Positions 1 through 10,600 are shown, counted from the stretch's first letter. The stretch is DNA of 64,000 bases from Sphingomonas carotinifaciens (GCF_009789535.1 NZ_WSUT01000005.1:620001-684000), one strand, 5' to 3'. Translations and numbers: made by a program. Notes: generated by a model not told the origin, from the letters alone.

Positions 1-374
1 ATGCCGCCGCCGCGATCGCCGCCGCCCGCGCCCGGGGCCTTGCGCGTCTGCTTCATCTCGCCGGCCGCGACCGGATCGACGGGGGCGAGGCCGTGGTCGC
101 GATCACCATCTATGCCGCAGAACCGGTTCCCCTTCCCCCCGGCACCGTTCGCGGCTTCGCGGAAATGGACGTCCTGCTCCATTCGGCACGTGCCGCGCGG
201 CGGCTCGCTGCGCTGGTGGACCGCGATGGCGCCGACCGGGGCCGGATCGGCCTTCTTGCGCTCAGCCCGGCGATTCGGGACGCCGCGGGGCCGGGCTGGC
301 GATACGCCCTTGCCGCCCCCCGGCCCGATGACGCCGCACTGGTCGCGCTCGCCTTGCAGCGGCTCCACGATTGA
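1..374 (+). CDS. hemD: Uroporphyrinogen-III synthase, C-terminal part (5' end outside window)
   Basis: The open frame runs in from the left edge, reading from base 3, and stops with TGA at 372-374, so only about 123 residues are visible. The end contains GRDRIDGGEA, MDVLLHSARAARRL and the LLALSPAIRDAA segment, which match the second lobe of HemD; the S/A-R-A-A and L-S-P-A patterns are typical of the family. The enzyme cyclises hydroxymethylbilane to uroporphyrinogen III in cytoplasmic haem synthesis. The next gene begins 31 bases downstream on the same strand. The assignment rests on these weakly conserved motifs. HemD is a divergent family, so I am fairly but not fully sure. Confidence 0.75.
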   Translation, partial: AAAAIAAARARGLARLLHLAGRDRIDGGEAVVAITIYAAEPVPLPPGTVRGFAEMDVLLHSARAARRLAALVDRDGADRGRIGLLALSPAIRDAAGPGWRYALAAPRPDDAALVALALQRLHD

Positions 375-405
375 CCGGAGTGACGGCCGGGGAGATAAAG
401 CGCGC

Positions 406-1293
406 ATGAGCGACCCCATGCCGATCGATCGACCGCGCGCGCGCGGCCCCCGTACCGGCGTGCTCGTCGCGCTCGTCCTTCTCGCCTTTGTCGCCGGCCT
501 GATCCTGATGGGCTATGCGATGAGGAACTTCGATCGCAGCGACGCGCGCACCGCGACACAGGCACCCGTCCAGACCGCCGCCGCCCCTGCCACCCCGGCC
601 CAGCCGGCGCCCCTTGCCGACCCCGCGACGCTGGCCACCCGCGAGGCCGCACTTGCCGGCCAGCTCGCCGCTCTGGAGGCGCGCACCGCCGCGCTGGACG
701 CCGATACGAACGCCGCCGGTCGACAGGCGACCCGGGCCGAGGCGCTGCTGGTCGCCTTTGCCGCCCGCCGCGCGCTCGATCGCGGCCAGCCGCTCGGGTA
801 TCTCGAGGAACAGCTTCGCACCCGTTTCGGCGCGGTCGAGCCGCGCGCGGTCGGCACCGTCATCGCGGTCGCCAGCCGCCCGGTAACGCTGGAGGCCTTG
901 CGTCAGGGTCTCGACACGCTGGCCTCGCAATTGTCCGTCGACGACAGCCAGGGCTGGTGGGAAGGGGTGCGCCAGGAACTCGCCGGCCTTGTCGTGCTGC
1001 GCCAGGCCAACAGCCCGTCCACCGCCCCCGTCGATCGCCTGACCCGCGCCCGCCACCTGCTCGATGCCGGCCAGGTCGATGCCGCGCGGGACGAGATCGC
1101 GCGCATGCCGGGCGCCGCCCGCGCCACCACCTGGGACCGCGCCGCCTACCGCTACGCCGCTGCCCGCCGCGCCCTCGACACGCTCGAAAACGCCGCCCTG
1201 ATGACGCCCCCCGCCGCACCGCCTGCCGCCCCCGCACCGCAGGCCGCCCCCCCCGTCACCACCACGACCGAAGCGAGCGGCACCCGCGCCTGA
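406..1293 (+). CDS. Membrane-anchored coiled-coil protein (mitofilin-like position)
   Basis: A 295-residue protein preceded by a purine-rich GGAGATAAAG. A short positively charged N terminus is followed by one membrane segment at about residues 17-38 (GVLVALVLLAFVAGLILMGY), an Ala/Pro-rich linker, a heptad-like stretch at about residues 62-90 (AALAGQLAALEARTAALDAD), then a helical C-terminal domain and an Ala/Pro-rich tail. A one-TM protein with a coiled coil directly behind hemD is the usual place of the mitofilin-like (COG4223) proteins of alphaproteobacteria. This one is shorter than many relatives. The function is inferred from position and architecture only; a periplasm-facing scaffold role is a guess. 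Confidence 0.7.
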   Translation: MSDPMPIDRPRARGPRTGVLVALVLLAFVAGLILMGYAMRNFDRSDARTATQAPVQTAAAPATPAQPAPLADPATLATREAALAGQLAALEARTAALDADTNAAGRQATRAEALLVAFAARRALDRGQPLGYLEEQLRTRFGAVEPRAVGTVIAVASRPVTLEALRQGLDTLASQLSVDDSQGWWEGVRQELAGLVVLRQANSPSTAPVDRLTRARHLLDAGQVDAARDEIARMPGAARATTWDRAAYRYAAARRALDTLENAALMTPPAAPPAAPAPQAAPPVTTTTEASGTRA

Positions 1294-1561
1294 GACGATG
1301 ATGATTCCCTCTTTCCCGTTCGTGACGGGTGGAGGTCGAACAGGCTTGCAGAGCCGTTTCAGGAAATCACGTCGATGGACGGCCCCGCACACTGCAGCCG
1401 GATGACATCACCCTGATCCGTTCGTGTCGAGTAGAGATCGAGTAGCTTCGCAGGAGCGTATCGAGACAGTGCCAGACGCGGCGACGTGTCTCTCGATATC
1501 AGCTTTGCGCCCCCCTCTCCAGGGAGGGGCTCGGCCAGTACAATCTTGATCGCGTTTGACT
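1294..1561. repeat. Intergenic gap with REP-like sequence and a hairpin between convergent genes
   Basis: No credible gene lies here. Bases 1419-1498 carry repeated pieces of the form GTGTCGAG, ATCGAGACAG and GTGTCTCTCGAT, which can pair imperfectly and resemble degenerate sphingomonad REP elements. A second hairpin, CCCCTC-loop-GAGGGG at 1512-1529, lacks a T tract but sits where both convergent genes (membrane protein and DUF72) need to end. Whether it terminates transcription is inference. Confidence 0.35.
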
Positions 1562-2365
1562 CTAACGCCCACCAAGCCGGTCGATCAGCGCCATCGCGCC
1601 GTGGGGGGCGCGCACCTTGGCGCCGTTGATGAAGAACAGGAACACGTCGCGCGGAACGATCGGTGCTGCTTCACTGCCGATGCAGGTCATCCCCGCCGGC
1701 ACGCCACCTTTGGCCCACCCCGCCGCGGCAGCCCCCCACCCGTCGAGCGCCGCCGGGGCATAGCCGGCCGATTCGTCCTCCACCGCATTCTCCAGCCGGG
1801 CATAGACAAAGTCGCTTGTGGCATCGGGAAAGGTCGGCGCACCCTCGCTGTCGTCGAAGACCACCGCGACGTTCGCCGCGCGGGCCATCGCGACGAAGTC
1901 GGGCGTCTGGAAGCTCTCATGCCGGACCTGCACCGCGTGACGCAGCGCCACCCCGTCATGCTGCTTCGGCAACAGCGCCAGGAACGCGCCGAAATCGTCC
2001 GGATCAAAACGCTTGGTCGCCATGAACTGCCATAGGACCGGCCCCAGCCGGTCGCCGAGCTCGACGATGCCCTGCCCGATGAAGCGCATCACCGACTCGC
2101 CCGCCTCGGCCAGTACCTTGCGGTTGGTGGCATAGCGCGACGCCTTCAGCGCAAAGACGAAGCCATCCGGCACCGCCTTTGCCCAGCCAGCGAAGCTCAC
2201 CGGCTTGAAGCTTGAATAATAGGTGCCGTTGATCTCGATCGCGGTCAGCTTCGACGCGGCATATTCCAATTCGCGCTTCTGCGGCCATTTCGGTGGATAG
2301 AAGCTGTCCCGCCATGGCTCATAGGTCCATCCCCCGATGCCGACGCGAATCGTGCCACTGGTCAT
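1562..2365 (-). CDS. DUF72 (YecE-like) family protein
   Basis: About 267 residues from the chosen start (MTSGTIRVGIGGWTYEPW). The family hallmarks are visible: GxGGWxYxPWR near the N terminus, SKLTAIEINGTYYSSFKP, FALKASRYATN, LGPVLWQF, the VRHESF segment and VYARLENAVE. DUF72 proteins adopt a TIM-barrel fold, and their biochemical role is not established. An in-frame start 12 codons upstream (2401) exists, but family members begin close to the glycine-rich IRVGIGGW strand, so the internal ATG was chosen. There is no clear ribosome binding site for either. It is a single-gene unit, convergent with the gene to the left. Confidence 0.88.
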   Translation of the reverse strand: MTSGTIRVGIGGWTYEPWRDSFYPPKWPQKRELEYAASKLTAIEINGTYYSSFKPVSFAGWAKAVPDGFVFALKASRYATNRKVLAEAGESVMRFIGQGIVELGDRLGPVLWQFMATKRFDPDDFGAFLALLPKQHDGVALRHAVQVRHESFQTPDFVAMARAANVAVVFDDSEGAPTFPDATSDFVYARLENAVEDESAGYAPAALDGWGAAAAGWAKGGVPAGMTCIGSEAAPIVPRDVFLFFINGAKVRAPHGAMALIDRLGGR

Positions 2366-2571
2366 GGGCGCAGCATAGGCGATCACGCCATCGCGAAACA
2401 TGCGGACGTCACCCGCTGCCCGGAAAAATCATTGTGGTTATAAAAGACACGGTTGTGGAAAGATCTGCATTAGCGCCTCGTTATCGATCCATTTTCGTTT
2501 GAAACTAACCCTTTCGGGTGTCAGCCTTCCGGACAAAGCGGGCTGCGAGCGCCCGCCATCCGGGGGTTTCC

Positions 2572-5500
2572 ATGATCAAGTCGTGCAAAAGCGCAATCCT
2601 TTTCGCGGTGCTGTGTACCACGTGCCTCGTGTCCTCGCCGGTTCTGGCCCAGACTGCACCATCGTCGCCACCGCCGCCGCCGGCCGGTGGATATTATATG
2701 GCGAATGGCACCAGAACCGCGGACTATGCCGCCGCGATCGCGTCCTGGCGCAAGGATGCGCAGTTTTCCGTTGATTATTCCAAGGCCTATCTGGGCATGG
2801 AGCATGCCTATGTGCTGGGGCTCAGCGGGCGTGGGCAAACGATCGGCATCAACGACGCAGGCGTGCTGACCACCCACCCCCAGTTCCAGGGCGCCGGCAA
2901 GATCACCGGGCTGCGCACCGTGGTGCCCGCCGCCTATGGTAATGACGGCCTGATCAATCCGCGCCGCCGGTGGGAAGGCCATGGCACCCACGTCGCCGGC
3001 ACTGCGGCCGGCAGCCGGGTCGACGGCCTCCCCATGTTCGGCAACGCCTTCAACGCCAACATCTACTCTGCGACCGCCAATTTCGCGGCCGGCGACTTCC
3101 TGTGGTATAAGGATCAGGTGATCGACGGCACGTTGGTCAGCACCCCGCGGGAGAATATCGTCAATCTCGCCAGTACCGGTCAGGTTCGTATCATCAACAA
3201 CAGCTGGGGCAGCGGCAATTCACTGCCCTATGATGCGCCGCTGACCACCGTGCTTCAACAATTCCGTCAGGATCTCGGCACCTTCTACGATCCTGTTCTG
3301 AAGAACGACGTGCTGGTCGTCTTTTCGGCCGGTAACGGATCGGGCGTCCATGCCAGCGTGGATGCGGTTGCCCCGTTTTCTGACCCGCGTCTGCGCGGCA
3401 ACTGGCTGTCGGTCGCCAATTATCAGGCGAACCTGACCGCCACGCCTTCGACCAGCTTCTGTGGGCAAACCGCAACTTGGTGCGTGTCGGGACCGGGCAG
3501 CAACATCGTATCCTCGGTTCCAGCCTACGAGTTCGACCGGCAGGGCATCCAGGCCCAGTTCACCCGCGCCGCCTATCCGACGCTCTACGCAGCCACCACC
3601 GTCGCGGCCCTGCAAAGCGCGTCGGTCAACCGCTTCATCGCCGCCCTGAACGAGTATCTCGGCGCCAAGGACGCTGCGCAGCGTGCCGGTGTCGCGTTCG
3701 ACGAAACCGCTGCGCGTCGCCGTGTCGCGCAGGAAGCTGTGGCCATCACGTTGGTCGCGGGCAGCCGCCTGAACACCCCCGATGGCGTTACCGCCAACCT
3801 GGCCGGCATCTTGGCGGGTAATCTCAACATTCTGACGCCTGAATTCTCCAGCGCCGTGCTGGTCGAGGCGGACGCAATGATGGCCACCATGCTCGGCCGT
3901 TTTATCCGCTACACCGGGCCGGGCTATGCTGCCTATACCGGCACGTCGATGGCCGCCCCCAACGTGTCGGGCTTTGCCGCGGTGCTGATGGAGGCCTTTC
4001 CCGAATATAACACGCCGCTGATTTCCGATATCCTCGTGTCCAGCTCGAAGGATCTGGACACACCGGGCGTGGACCTGAAATCGGGCTGGGGCGCACCGCA
4101 GATGGAGGTGGCCCTGCGCGGTCCCACCGCCCTGCGCGCCGTGCGCGACGTCACGGTCGTGGCCGGCACGGTGGACGTGTGGAGCAACGACATTGCCGAC
4201 GCGCGCACCCGCTATTCGGCAGAAGTGCTGCAGGCCTTTCCCAACGATATCGGCGGCCTCGTCAAGAAGGGCGGCGGCGAGCTGATCCTGACCGGCAACA
4301 GCGGCTATACCGGGCCGACCCGCGTCGAACAGGGTCTGCTGACCGTCAACGGTCAGTTGCGCAACTCGGCGCTCACCCTTGTCGCGGGCGGCACGCTGGG
4401 CGGTACCGGGCGGATCGCGACGCTCAATGCCACCGGCGGCACCGTTTCGCCCGGCGCGGCGGCCGGCGGGATCGGCACGCTGACCGTTGCGGGGAACGCC
4501 ACGCTGGGCGCGGGCAGCCAGTTGCTGATCGATGTCGGCACCCCCGGCCAGTCGGACCAGCTGGCCGTGACGGGTGGGCGCCTGCAACTGAACGGTGGCA
4601 CGCTGGCGCTGCGTGCCGCCGGCGGCCGGCCGCTCCTGTATGACGAACGCTACACCGTCGCCACCGTGACCGGGGGCGTCGCGGGCAGCTTCGCCACCCC
4701 GCAGGCACTCAGCGCGATCCTCTTCCCCAGCCTGTCCTACGGCCCGAACGCCGTCACCATGCGCATCGCCGCCGGCCGCTACGCCGACATCGTCTCCGCC
4801 ACCCCGGTGCAGACCGCCTATGCGCGCCTCCTCGACGGCAATCGCGGCGCCTATGCCAATCTGCGCGGCACCTACGACCTGCTCGACGTGCAGAACGCCA
4901 CGACGATCCGCACCAGCCTGGAGGGTCTGGCCCCGCGCACCGAAACCACGAAGCGGGCGCTGGGCACCGCCGCGATCGACCATATGGCGCGCTTCTATCG
5001 CGACCGTCTGGCCGCGTTGCGACCCGGCTCGGGCGGCGGCGGCACCGTGTCGATGATCGGTCGCCCCGTCGAGGTCGCGGCGAACGCGATCACCATGCCC
5101 GGCCAGCAGCAGATGGTCAGCGATGCCGGGTTGACGACGGTGCGCGAGGGCGCGCTGCCCGACACCATGTCGGCCTATCTGGCGGGCGGCTACATCAACG
5201 GCTCGAACGCCGCCATGCCCGCGACCAGCTTCGGCGATGCCCGTGAACGCTTCGACGGCATGTACATCGCCGCCGGTCTGGAGGGCGAGGCGGGTGAGCA
5301 GGGCACGCTCGGCTTCAGCCTGTCCTACACCGATCTCGACAGCCGCCGGCTGATGGCGCGTTCGGCCAGTGGCGAGCTGATCCAGGGCACGCTGTACGGC
5401 AAGCTGGGCGCGGTCGGCGGACCGATGCTGGATGCGCAGTTCAGCGCGGGCGTGTTCCAGGCACGCACGCGGCGGACCGGCACGCTGATCGGCACCACCT

Positions 5501-5991
5501 TCGACCTCGCCACGCGCGACAACGCGCTCGCGCTTTCCACCGAGGTCGGCGGCAGCTACGCCTTCGGCAGCGACAGCCTCCACCTCAGCCCCCGCGTCGC
5601 CCTGCGCGCCAGCCGCATCGACTTCACCCCCACCGGCGAGCGCGGCAGCGGGCCGGCCCTGCTGTTCCGCCAGGACCGCTTCGCCAGCCTGCAGGGCCGC
5701 GCCGGCCTCCAGATCGACGGCGACTCGCGTGGCTTCCGCCCGTTCGCCACCGCCTATTACGTCCACGATTTCGAGGATCGGCCGGGCGTGGTGACGGCGA
5801 CGCTGGCGGGTGGCAAGGGCGCAACCGCGTCCTTCCTGGTGGCCGGGCAGGACCATGACTGGGCCGAGATCGGTGCGGGCGTCGCCTATGCCAGCGGTGC
5901 CGTCGAGTTCAGCCTGGGCGCCGACACGACGATCGGCCGCGACGATGTTCGCAATCAATCCTACCGCGGCGCGATGCGTATCCGCTTCTAA
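2572..5991 (+). CDS. S8 subtilisin-like autotransporter serine protease
   Basis: A 1,139-residue secreted protease exported by type V secretion. The start at MIKSCKSAILFAVL gives a clear signal peptide ending at PVLAQ (about residue 27); an upstream in-frame start would bury it. The S8 triad can be read: Asp95 in GINDAGV, His137 in GHGTHVAGT and Ser459 in GTSMAAPNVSG. The usual D-[ST]-G around the Asp is D-A-G here. Between the HGTH and GTSM motifs is an unusually long insertion, including a helical stretch around residues 360-410. An autotransporter-associated beta-strand repeat (GGGELILTGNSGYTG) follows at about residue 565. The C-terminal ~280 residues form the translocator barrel ending in RGAMRIRF with a terminal Phe. 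The substrate is unknown. Confidence 0.93.
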   Translation: MIKSCKSAILFAVLCTTCLVSSPVLAQTAPSSPPPPPAGGYYMANGTRTADYAAAIASWRKDAQFSVDYSKAYLGMEHAYVLGLSGRGQTIGINDAGVLTTHPQFQGAGKITGLRTVVPAAYGNDGLINPRRRWEGHGTHVAGTAAGSRVDGLPMFGNAFNANIYSATANFAAGDFLWYKDQVIDGTLVSTPRENIVNLASTGQVRIINNSWGSGNSLPYDAPLTTVLQQFRQDLGTFYDPVLKNDVLVVFSAGNGSGVHASVDAVAPFSDPRLRGNWLSVANYQANLTATPSTSFCGQTATWCVSGPGSNIVSSVPAYEFDRQGIQAQFTRAAYPTLYAATTVAALQSASVNRFIAALNEYLGAKDAAQRAGVAFDETAARRRVAQEAVAITLVAGSRLNTPDGVTANLAGILAGNLNILTPEFSSAVLVEADAMMATMLGRFIRYTGPGYAAYTGTSMAAPNVSGFAAVLMEAFPEYNTPLISDILVSSSKDLDTPGVDLKSGWGAPQMEVALRGPTALRAVRDVTVVAGTVDVWSNDIADARTRYSAEVLQAFPNDIGGLVKKGGGELILTGNSGYTGPTRVEQGLLTVNGQLRNSALTLVAGGTLGGTGRIATLNATGGTVSPGAAAGGIGTLTVAGNATLGAGSQLLIDVGTPGQSDQLAVTGGRLQLNGGTLALRAAGGRPLLYDERYTVATVTGGVAGSFATPQALSAILFPSLSYGPNAVTMRIAAGRYADIVSATPVQTAYARLLDGNRGAYANLRGTYDLLDVQNATTIRTSLEGLAPRTETTKRALGTAAIDHMARFYRDRLAALRPGSGGGGTVSMIGRPVEVAANAITMPGQQQMVSDAGLTTVREGALPDTMSAYLAGGYINGSNAAMPATSFGDARERFDGMYIAAGLEGEAGEQGTLGFSLSYTDLDSRRLMARSASGELIQGTLYGKLGAVGGPMLDAQFSAGVFQARTRRTGTLIGTTFDLATRDNALALSTEVGGSYAFGSDSLHLSPRVALRASRIDFTPTGERGSGPALLFRQDRFASLQGRAGLQIDGDSRGFRPFATAYYVHDFEDRPGVVTATLAGGKGATASFLVAGQDHDWAEIGAGVAYASGAVEFSLGADTTIGRDDVRNQSYRGAMRIRF

Positions 5992-5997
5992 CCCCGT

Positions 5998-6027
5998 TGG
6001 CGGCACGGATCACGGTTCGTGCCGCCA
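5998..6027. terminator. 10-bp stem hairpin between autotransporter and tRNA-Thr
   Basis: TGGCGGCACG pairs perfectly with CGTGCCGCCA across a 10-base loop, starting a few bases after the autotransporter stop. There is no T tract, so intrinsic termination is uncertain. The symmetric stem could serve both the autotransporter and the convergent tRNA. Confidence 0.45.
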
Positions 6028-6123
6028 CGATACCACGCCCAGCCAGCGGATAAGCCACACGCCGGACCACGGCGCTGTCCTCGCGGCAGCGATCACCTGA
6101 TTTTGCGATGTCATGATTTTGGA

Positions 6124-6199
6124 TGGTGCCGCTTACAGGACTCGAACCTGTGACCCCCGCATTACGAATGCGATGCTCTACCAGCTGAGCTAAAGCGGC
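6124..6199 (-). tRNA. tRNA-Thr (anticodon CGT), CCA encoded
   Basis: On the minus strand the cloverleaf reads GCCGCTT acceptor, AGCTCAGCTGGTAGAGC D arm, TCGCA-TTCGTAA-TGCGG anticodon arm, GGTTCGAGTC T arm and AAGCGGC plus ACCA. The anticodon CGT reads ACG threonine codons. The acceptor stem is fully paired and the CCA end is in the DNA. Confidence 0.97.
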
Positions 6200-6346
6200 C
6201 CATGCAATCGCGACCGGCTGGTATCCGGTCGAGGAGGCGGCGCTTAACAGGCCGGATCGCGGCTGACAAGCCGCTTTGGTCTTCACGCATCGTTTACCAC
6301 GCCGGGTGCACAAGGGCGCTGCACGCTGAAGGGGATTCGTACCATC

Positions 6347-7609
6347 ATGACCGCCGGGCCCGAACTGAACGATCCTGCCGTGGCAGAGGCGTGCGAAGGC
6401 GCCGTAGACGACGTCATGTTCGATCTGGGCGGCGATGAGCGCCGGATGCACGTTCGCGCCTATAATCAATGGGTGTCGCTGCTCCGCGGCCGCGCCTATC
6501 CCTCGATCGAGGATCTCAATCCCGCGGCCATCGCCGATTTCAGCGCCCATTCGGTGCTGCTGGACTTCACCCAGGCGGTGGAGGATCCCCACATCGCCTT
6601 TATCGGCCGCGCCCTGCGCGAGGAATGTGGCCTGGAGGTCACGCCGCGGCGCGTGGCGGAGGTGCCGGCCCGTTCGCTGTTGTCGCGCCTGACCGACCAT
6701 TATCTGCAGATCATCGCCAATCAGGCGCCGATCGGGTTCGAGGCAGAGTTTACCAACACGCGCGGCCACACCACCATGTACCGGGGCATCCTGATGCCCT
6801 TCTCGTCGGACGGAACGACGATCGACTTCATCTACGGCGTGATCAACTGGAAGGAAGTGGCCGATCCGTTCGTCCAGGCGACGCTGGATTCGGCACTGGC
6901 CGCCGCGATGCACGCCGCCCCCGCCACGCCCAGCGTCGCGGCAACGGTGTGGGCGGATGGGCCCAGCGGCGCGATCGAGCCCATCGTCCCCGGCGATGTG
7001 ACGGCCGAGCCGGTCGAGCCGCTGACCGGGCCGCTGGGCAACCAGTTGACCCTGGCACGCGAAAGCGCCGCGGCGGTCCGCGCCGCCGACACGCGCAGCC
7101 GCGCCGCCCTCTACCGTGCGCTTGGCCGCGCGCATGATTTCGGCCTGTCGACGGAAATCGACCCCGAGGGTTATGCTGGGCTGCTCGCCGATGCCGGGCT
7201 GACCGTACAGGCGCGCGCGCCGATGACCCCGATCGTGAAGCTGGTCTTCGGCGCCGATTACGACAAGACGCGCCTCGCCGAGTTTGCCGCGGTTCTGCAA
7301 CATGCCCGCCGCCATGCGGTGCCCGCGGGCGCCCTTCCCGCCTTCCTGACCGAACTGGCCGGCGGGGTGAAGGCGATCGTCGCGGCGGAACGCGAGATGC
7401 GGGGGGCAAAGGCATCTGGCCCCGCCCCGCGCCCCGTTACCGAACGCCCCGTCATCGGCCGCGCCGCGCTTGATGGCGGCGCGGTGGCGATGCCTGGCGA
7501 CACCGTCATCCTTGTTGCACGGGTCGGGGCGGACGGCATGCTGGAGATCGTCGGATCGGTACAGGATGACGAGGCACTGGCGGACCGTGTATTGCGAGCG
7601 GCGGACTGA
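6347..7609 (+). CDS. PAS-domain (PAS_5-like) protein with C-terminal extension
   Basis: A 420-residue soluble protein. Residues ~35-165 resemble the PAS_5 family: RAYNQWVSLLRGRAYPSIED, then DLNPAAIADFSAHSVLLDF, IAFIGRALREECG, and the strand pair TTMYRGILMPFSSDGTTIDF ending at YGVINWKE. The remainder is Ala-rich and helical with no enzymatic signature, so this looks like a sensor or adaptor rather than a kinase. It lies just upstream of the NAD-glutamate dehydrogenase on the same strand. Related PAS_5 proteins in alphaproteobacteria occur as stand-alone regulators; the ligand is unknown. Confidence 0.75.
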   Translation: MTAGPELNDPAVAEACEGAVDDVMFDLGGDERRMHVRAYNQWVSLLRGRAYPSIEDLNPAAIADFSAHSVLLDFTQAVEDPHIAFIGRALREECGLEVTPRRVAEVPARSLLSRLTDHYLQIIANQAPIGFEAEFTNTRGHTTMYRGILMPFSSDGTTIDFIYGVINWKEVADPFVQATLDSALAAAMHAAPATPSVAATVWADGPSGAIEPIVPGDVTAEPVEPLTGPLGNQLTLARESAAAVRAADTRSRAALYRALGRAHDFGLSTEIDPEGYAGLLADAGLTVQARAPMTPIVKLVFGADYDKTRLAEFAAVLQHARRHAVPAGALPAFLTELAGGVKAIVAAEREMRGAKASGPAPRPVTERPVIGRAALDGGAVAMPGDTVILVARVGADGMLEIVGSVQDDEALADRVLRAAD

Positions 7610-7689
7610 TTATTACGCTGCGGCGCAACATCTTTTCGCACTGCCGCAAGCCTTGAGTGCCGGGTAGCGGACGCGTAGGGCTTGCCACC

Positions 7690-10600
7690 ATGGCATCGAA
7701 CCCGTCGCAACCGCTCGCCGCAGCGATCGCTGCCCGCCTCGCCCCCCACCTGACGCGTGGCGCGCTTCCCGGAGAACTTCAGGGCTTTGGGCCGGATGAG
7801 GTGGCGAATGCCGCTGCCTTCATTGCCGCCGCGGCAGCGACGCGCAAACCCGGCTGCCCGGCCATCGCGCTGGAGGTGATCGCCGGCGACGACACGCACC
7901 GCCACATGCGCCTGGCCGTCATCAACGACGACATGCCCTTTCTGGTCGACTCGGTCGCCGCCGCGATTGGCGCGCAGGATCTGGCGATCGACCGTGTCAT
8001 CCATCCGATCGTCCCCGTCACCCGCGACGCGCAAGGCCAGTTGACCGATATCGGCGCCGACCAGGCCGGTGCCACGCCCGAATCGATGATCTATCTGGAA
8101 ATGGAGCGGGCCGATGCCCGTGACCGCCGCGGACTGGTCGACGATCTGTATGCGGTGCTGGCCGATGTCCGCGCGGCGGTGACCGACTGGCGTGCGATGC
8201 AGGCCGCCGTCACCGCCGATGCCGACCGGTTGGAAGCGGAGGGTACCGGTGGCGAGGGGCCCGCCCTGCTCCGCTGGTTCATCGATGGCAAGCTGACGCT
8301 GCTCGGCCACGAACGCTGGTTCGCCGATGGCCGCCCCGGCGAAGCGCTGGGCATCGCCACGCTGGAGCGCAGCGTGCCGATCCTGGCGGACAGCTCCCGC
8401 CAACTCGCGCTCCAATGGTTCGCGGGTGGCGGCGAAGCGCCCCTGCTGCTGAAGTCCAACGCGATCGCCGCCGTTCACCGTGCCGTGCCGCTGGACCTGG
8501 TGGTGGTGCCGATTCGCGAGAATGGCGCGATCACCGGCCTGTCGATCCATGCCGGTTTGTGGACCTCCGCCGCGCTTGCCACCCCGCCCAAGGACGTGCC
8601 GATGCTGCGCACTCGCATGGCGGCGCTGGAGGCCAAGTTCGGGTTCGATCCGCGCGGCCATACCGGCAAGGCGCTGGCGCATGCCCTCACCGTGTTGCCG
8701 CACGACCTGATCGCCGCGTTCCAGCCGGATGCGCTGGAGGAACTGGCGCTGACCGCGATGTCGCTGGCCGATCGCCCGCGCCCCGCGCTGGTGCTCGTCC
8801 GCTCCGCGCTCGGCCGGCATCTGTTCGGCTTCGTCTGGCTGCCGCGTGACGATCTGACCACCGGCCGCCGCGTCGCGATCGGCGAGATGCTGGCCGAGGC
8901 GGCGCAGGGCCGCGTCCTCAACTGGTCGATCGCGCTGGAGGACGGCGTCGTCGCGCTGCTCCGCTACACCATCGACCTGCGGGGCGAGGGCCGCCTGCCC
9001 GATATCGAGCCGCTGGCCGACCGGCTGCGCCGCATGGTCCGCGGCTGGGTGCCCGATGTCGAGGCGGCGCTGGCCGAGCAGTTGCCCGCGCCCCGCGCCG
9101 CACGTCTGGCCTTGCGCTGGGCGGACACCTTCTCCGCCAACTACCGCAACGTCAGCAGCCCGGCGGAGGCCGCCGCCGACATTCTGCGCCTCAGCGCGCT
9201 GGAAAGCCCGGCCGACCGCTCGGTCCGCCTGTTCCCTGCCGCACCCGGCGCCGAGCGGCAGTTCAAGATCTACAAGCTGGGCGGTGCCCTTGCCCTGTCC
9301 GATGCGGTGCCGGTGCTGGAGAATTTCGGCTTCCGCGTCATCGGCGAACTGCCCACCCGGCTGGAGGACGAGACCGACGCCTTTGTGCACGACTTCGTGG
9401 TCGAGTCGGATGCCGGTGCCGACCCGAACGATGCCGCCATGCTGGAAGGCGCGATCGCCGCGGTGCTGGAGGGCAAGGCGGAGAATGACGCGTTCAACCG
9501 CCTGATCGTCGATGTCGGCCTGTCGCCGCGTGCGGTGGTGCTGTTCCGCGCCTGGTTCCGCTATCTGCGCCAGGCCGGGCTCACCTATGGCCTGGCCACC
9601 GTGGTCGATGCGCTGCGCCGTGCGCCCGCACTCGCCGCCGCGCTGGTCGATCGCTTCACCGCCGCGCATGACCCCGCCGGTGGCGGCGATCTGGCCGAGG
9701 CCGATGCCGCGATCGAGCGCGGGCTGGATGCCGTGTCCGCGATCGACGACGACCGTATCCTGCGCAGCATCCGCGACCTGATCGCCGCCACGTTGCGCAC
9801 CAACGCCTTTGCCCCTGCCGCGGCGGAGGCGCTGGCCTTCAAGCTGGACAGCCACGCCATCCCCGGCCTGCCCGCGCCGCTGCCGTGGCGCGAGATCTGG
9901 GTCTATTCCCCCCGTGTCGAGGGCATTCACCTACGCGCCGGCCCCGTCGCGCGCGGCGGCCTGCGCTGGTCCGACCGGCGGGACGACTTCCGCACCGAGA
10001 TCCTGGGCCTGATGAAGGCGCAGCGCGTGAAGAACGCGGTGATCGTGCCGACCGGCGCCAAGGGCGGCTTCTATCCCAAGCAGCTTCCCTCCCCCGCGAC
10101 CGACCGCGACGCCTGGTTCGCGGAAGGGCGGGAAAGCTACCGCATCTTCATCCGCTCGCTGCTGTCGATCACCGACAACATCGTCGACGGCGCGGTGGTC
10201 CACCCCGAATCGGTGCGCATTCTGGACGGCGAGGACCCGTATTTCGTCGTCGCGGCCGACAAGGGTACCGCCACCTTCTCCGACGTGGCCAACGCCATCG
10301 CGATCGAACGCGGCTTCTGGCTGGGCGATGCCTTCGCATCCGGCGGCAGCCAGGGATATGATCACAAGGCGATGGGCATCACCGCCAAGGGTGGCTGGGT
10401 CTCGGTCCAGCGCCATTTCGCCGAGCGCGGGGTGGACGTTCAGGTCGATCCCGTCACCGTGGTCGGCTGCGGCGACATGTCGGGCGACGTGTTCGGCAAC
10501 GGCATGCTGCTGTCCAGGGCGATCAAGCTGGTCGCCGCCTTCGACCATCGCCACATCTTCATCGATCCGACGCCCGACCCTGCGACCAGTTGGGAGGAGC

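Noticed and set aside
2614..2629. CCACGTG core resembling parS
   Set aside because: Flanks do not match parS and it lies in the autotransporter signal region, far from parAB.
3220..6006. 928-codon open frame opposite the autotransporter
   Set aside because: Low-complexity Arg/Gly/Ala-rich product, shadow of a GC-rich coding strand.
5909..7315. Long minus-strand open frame crossing tRNA-Thr
   Set aside because: It reads through a tRNA gene and opposes the PAS gene; typical shadow.
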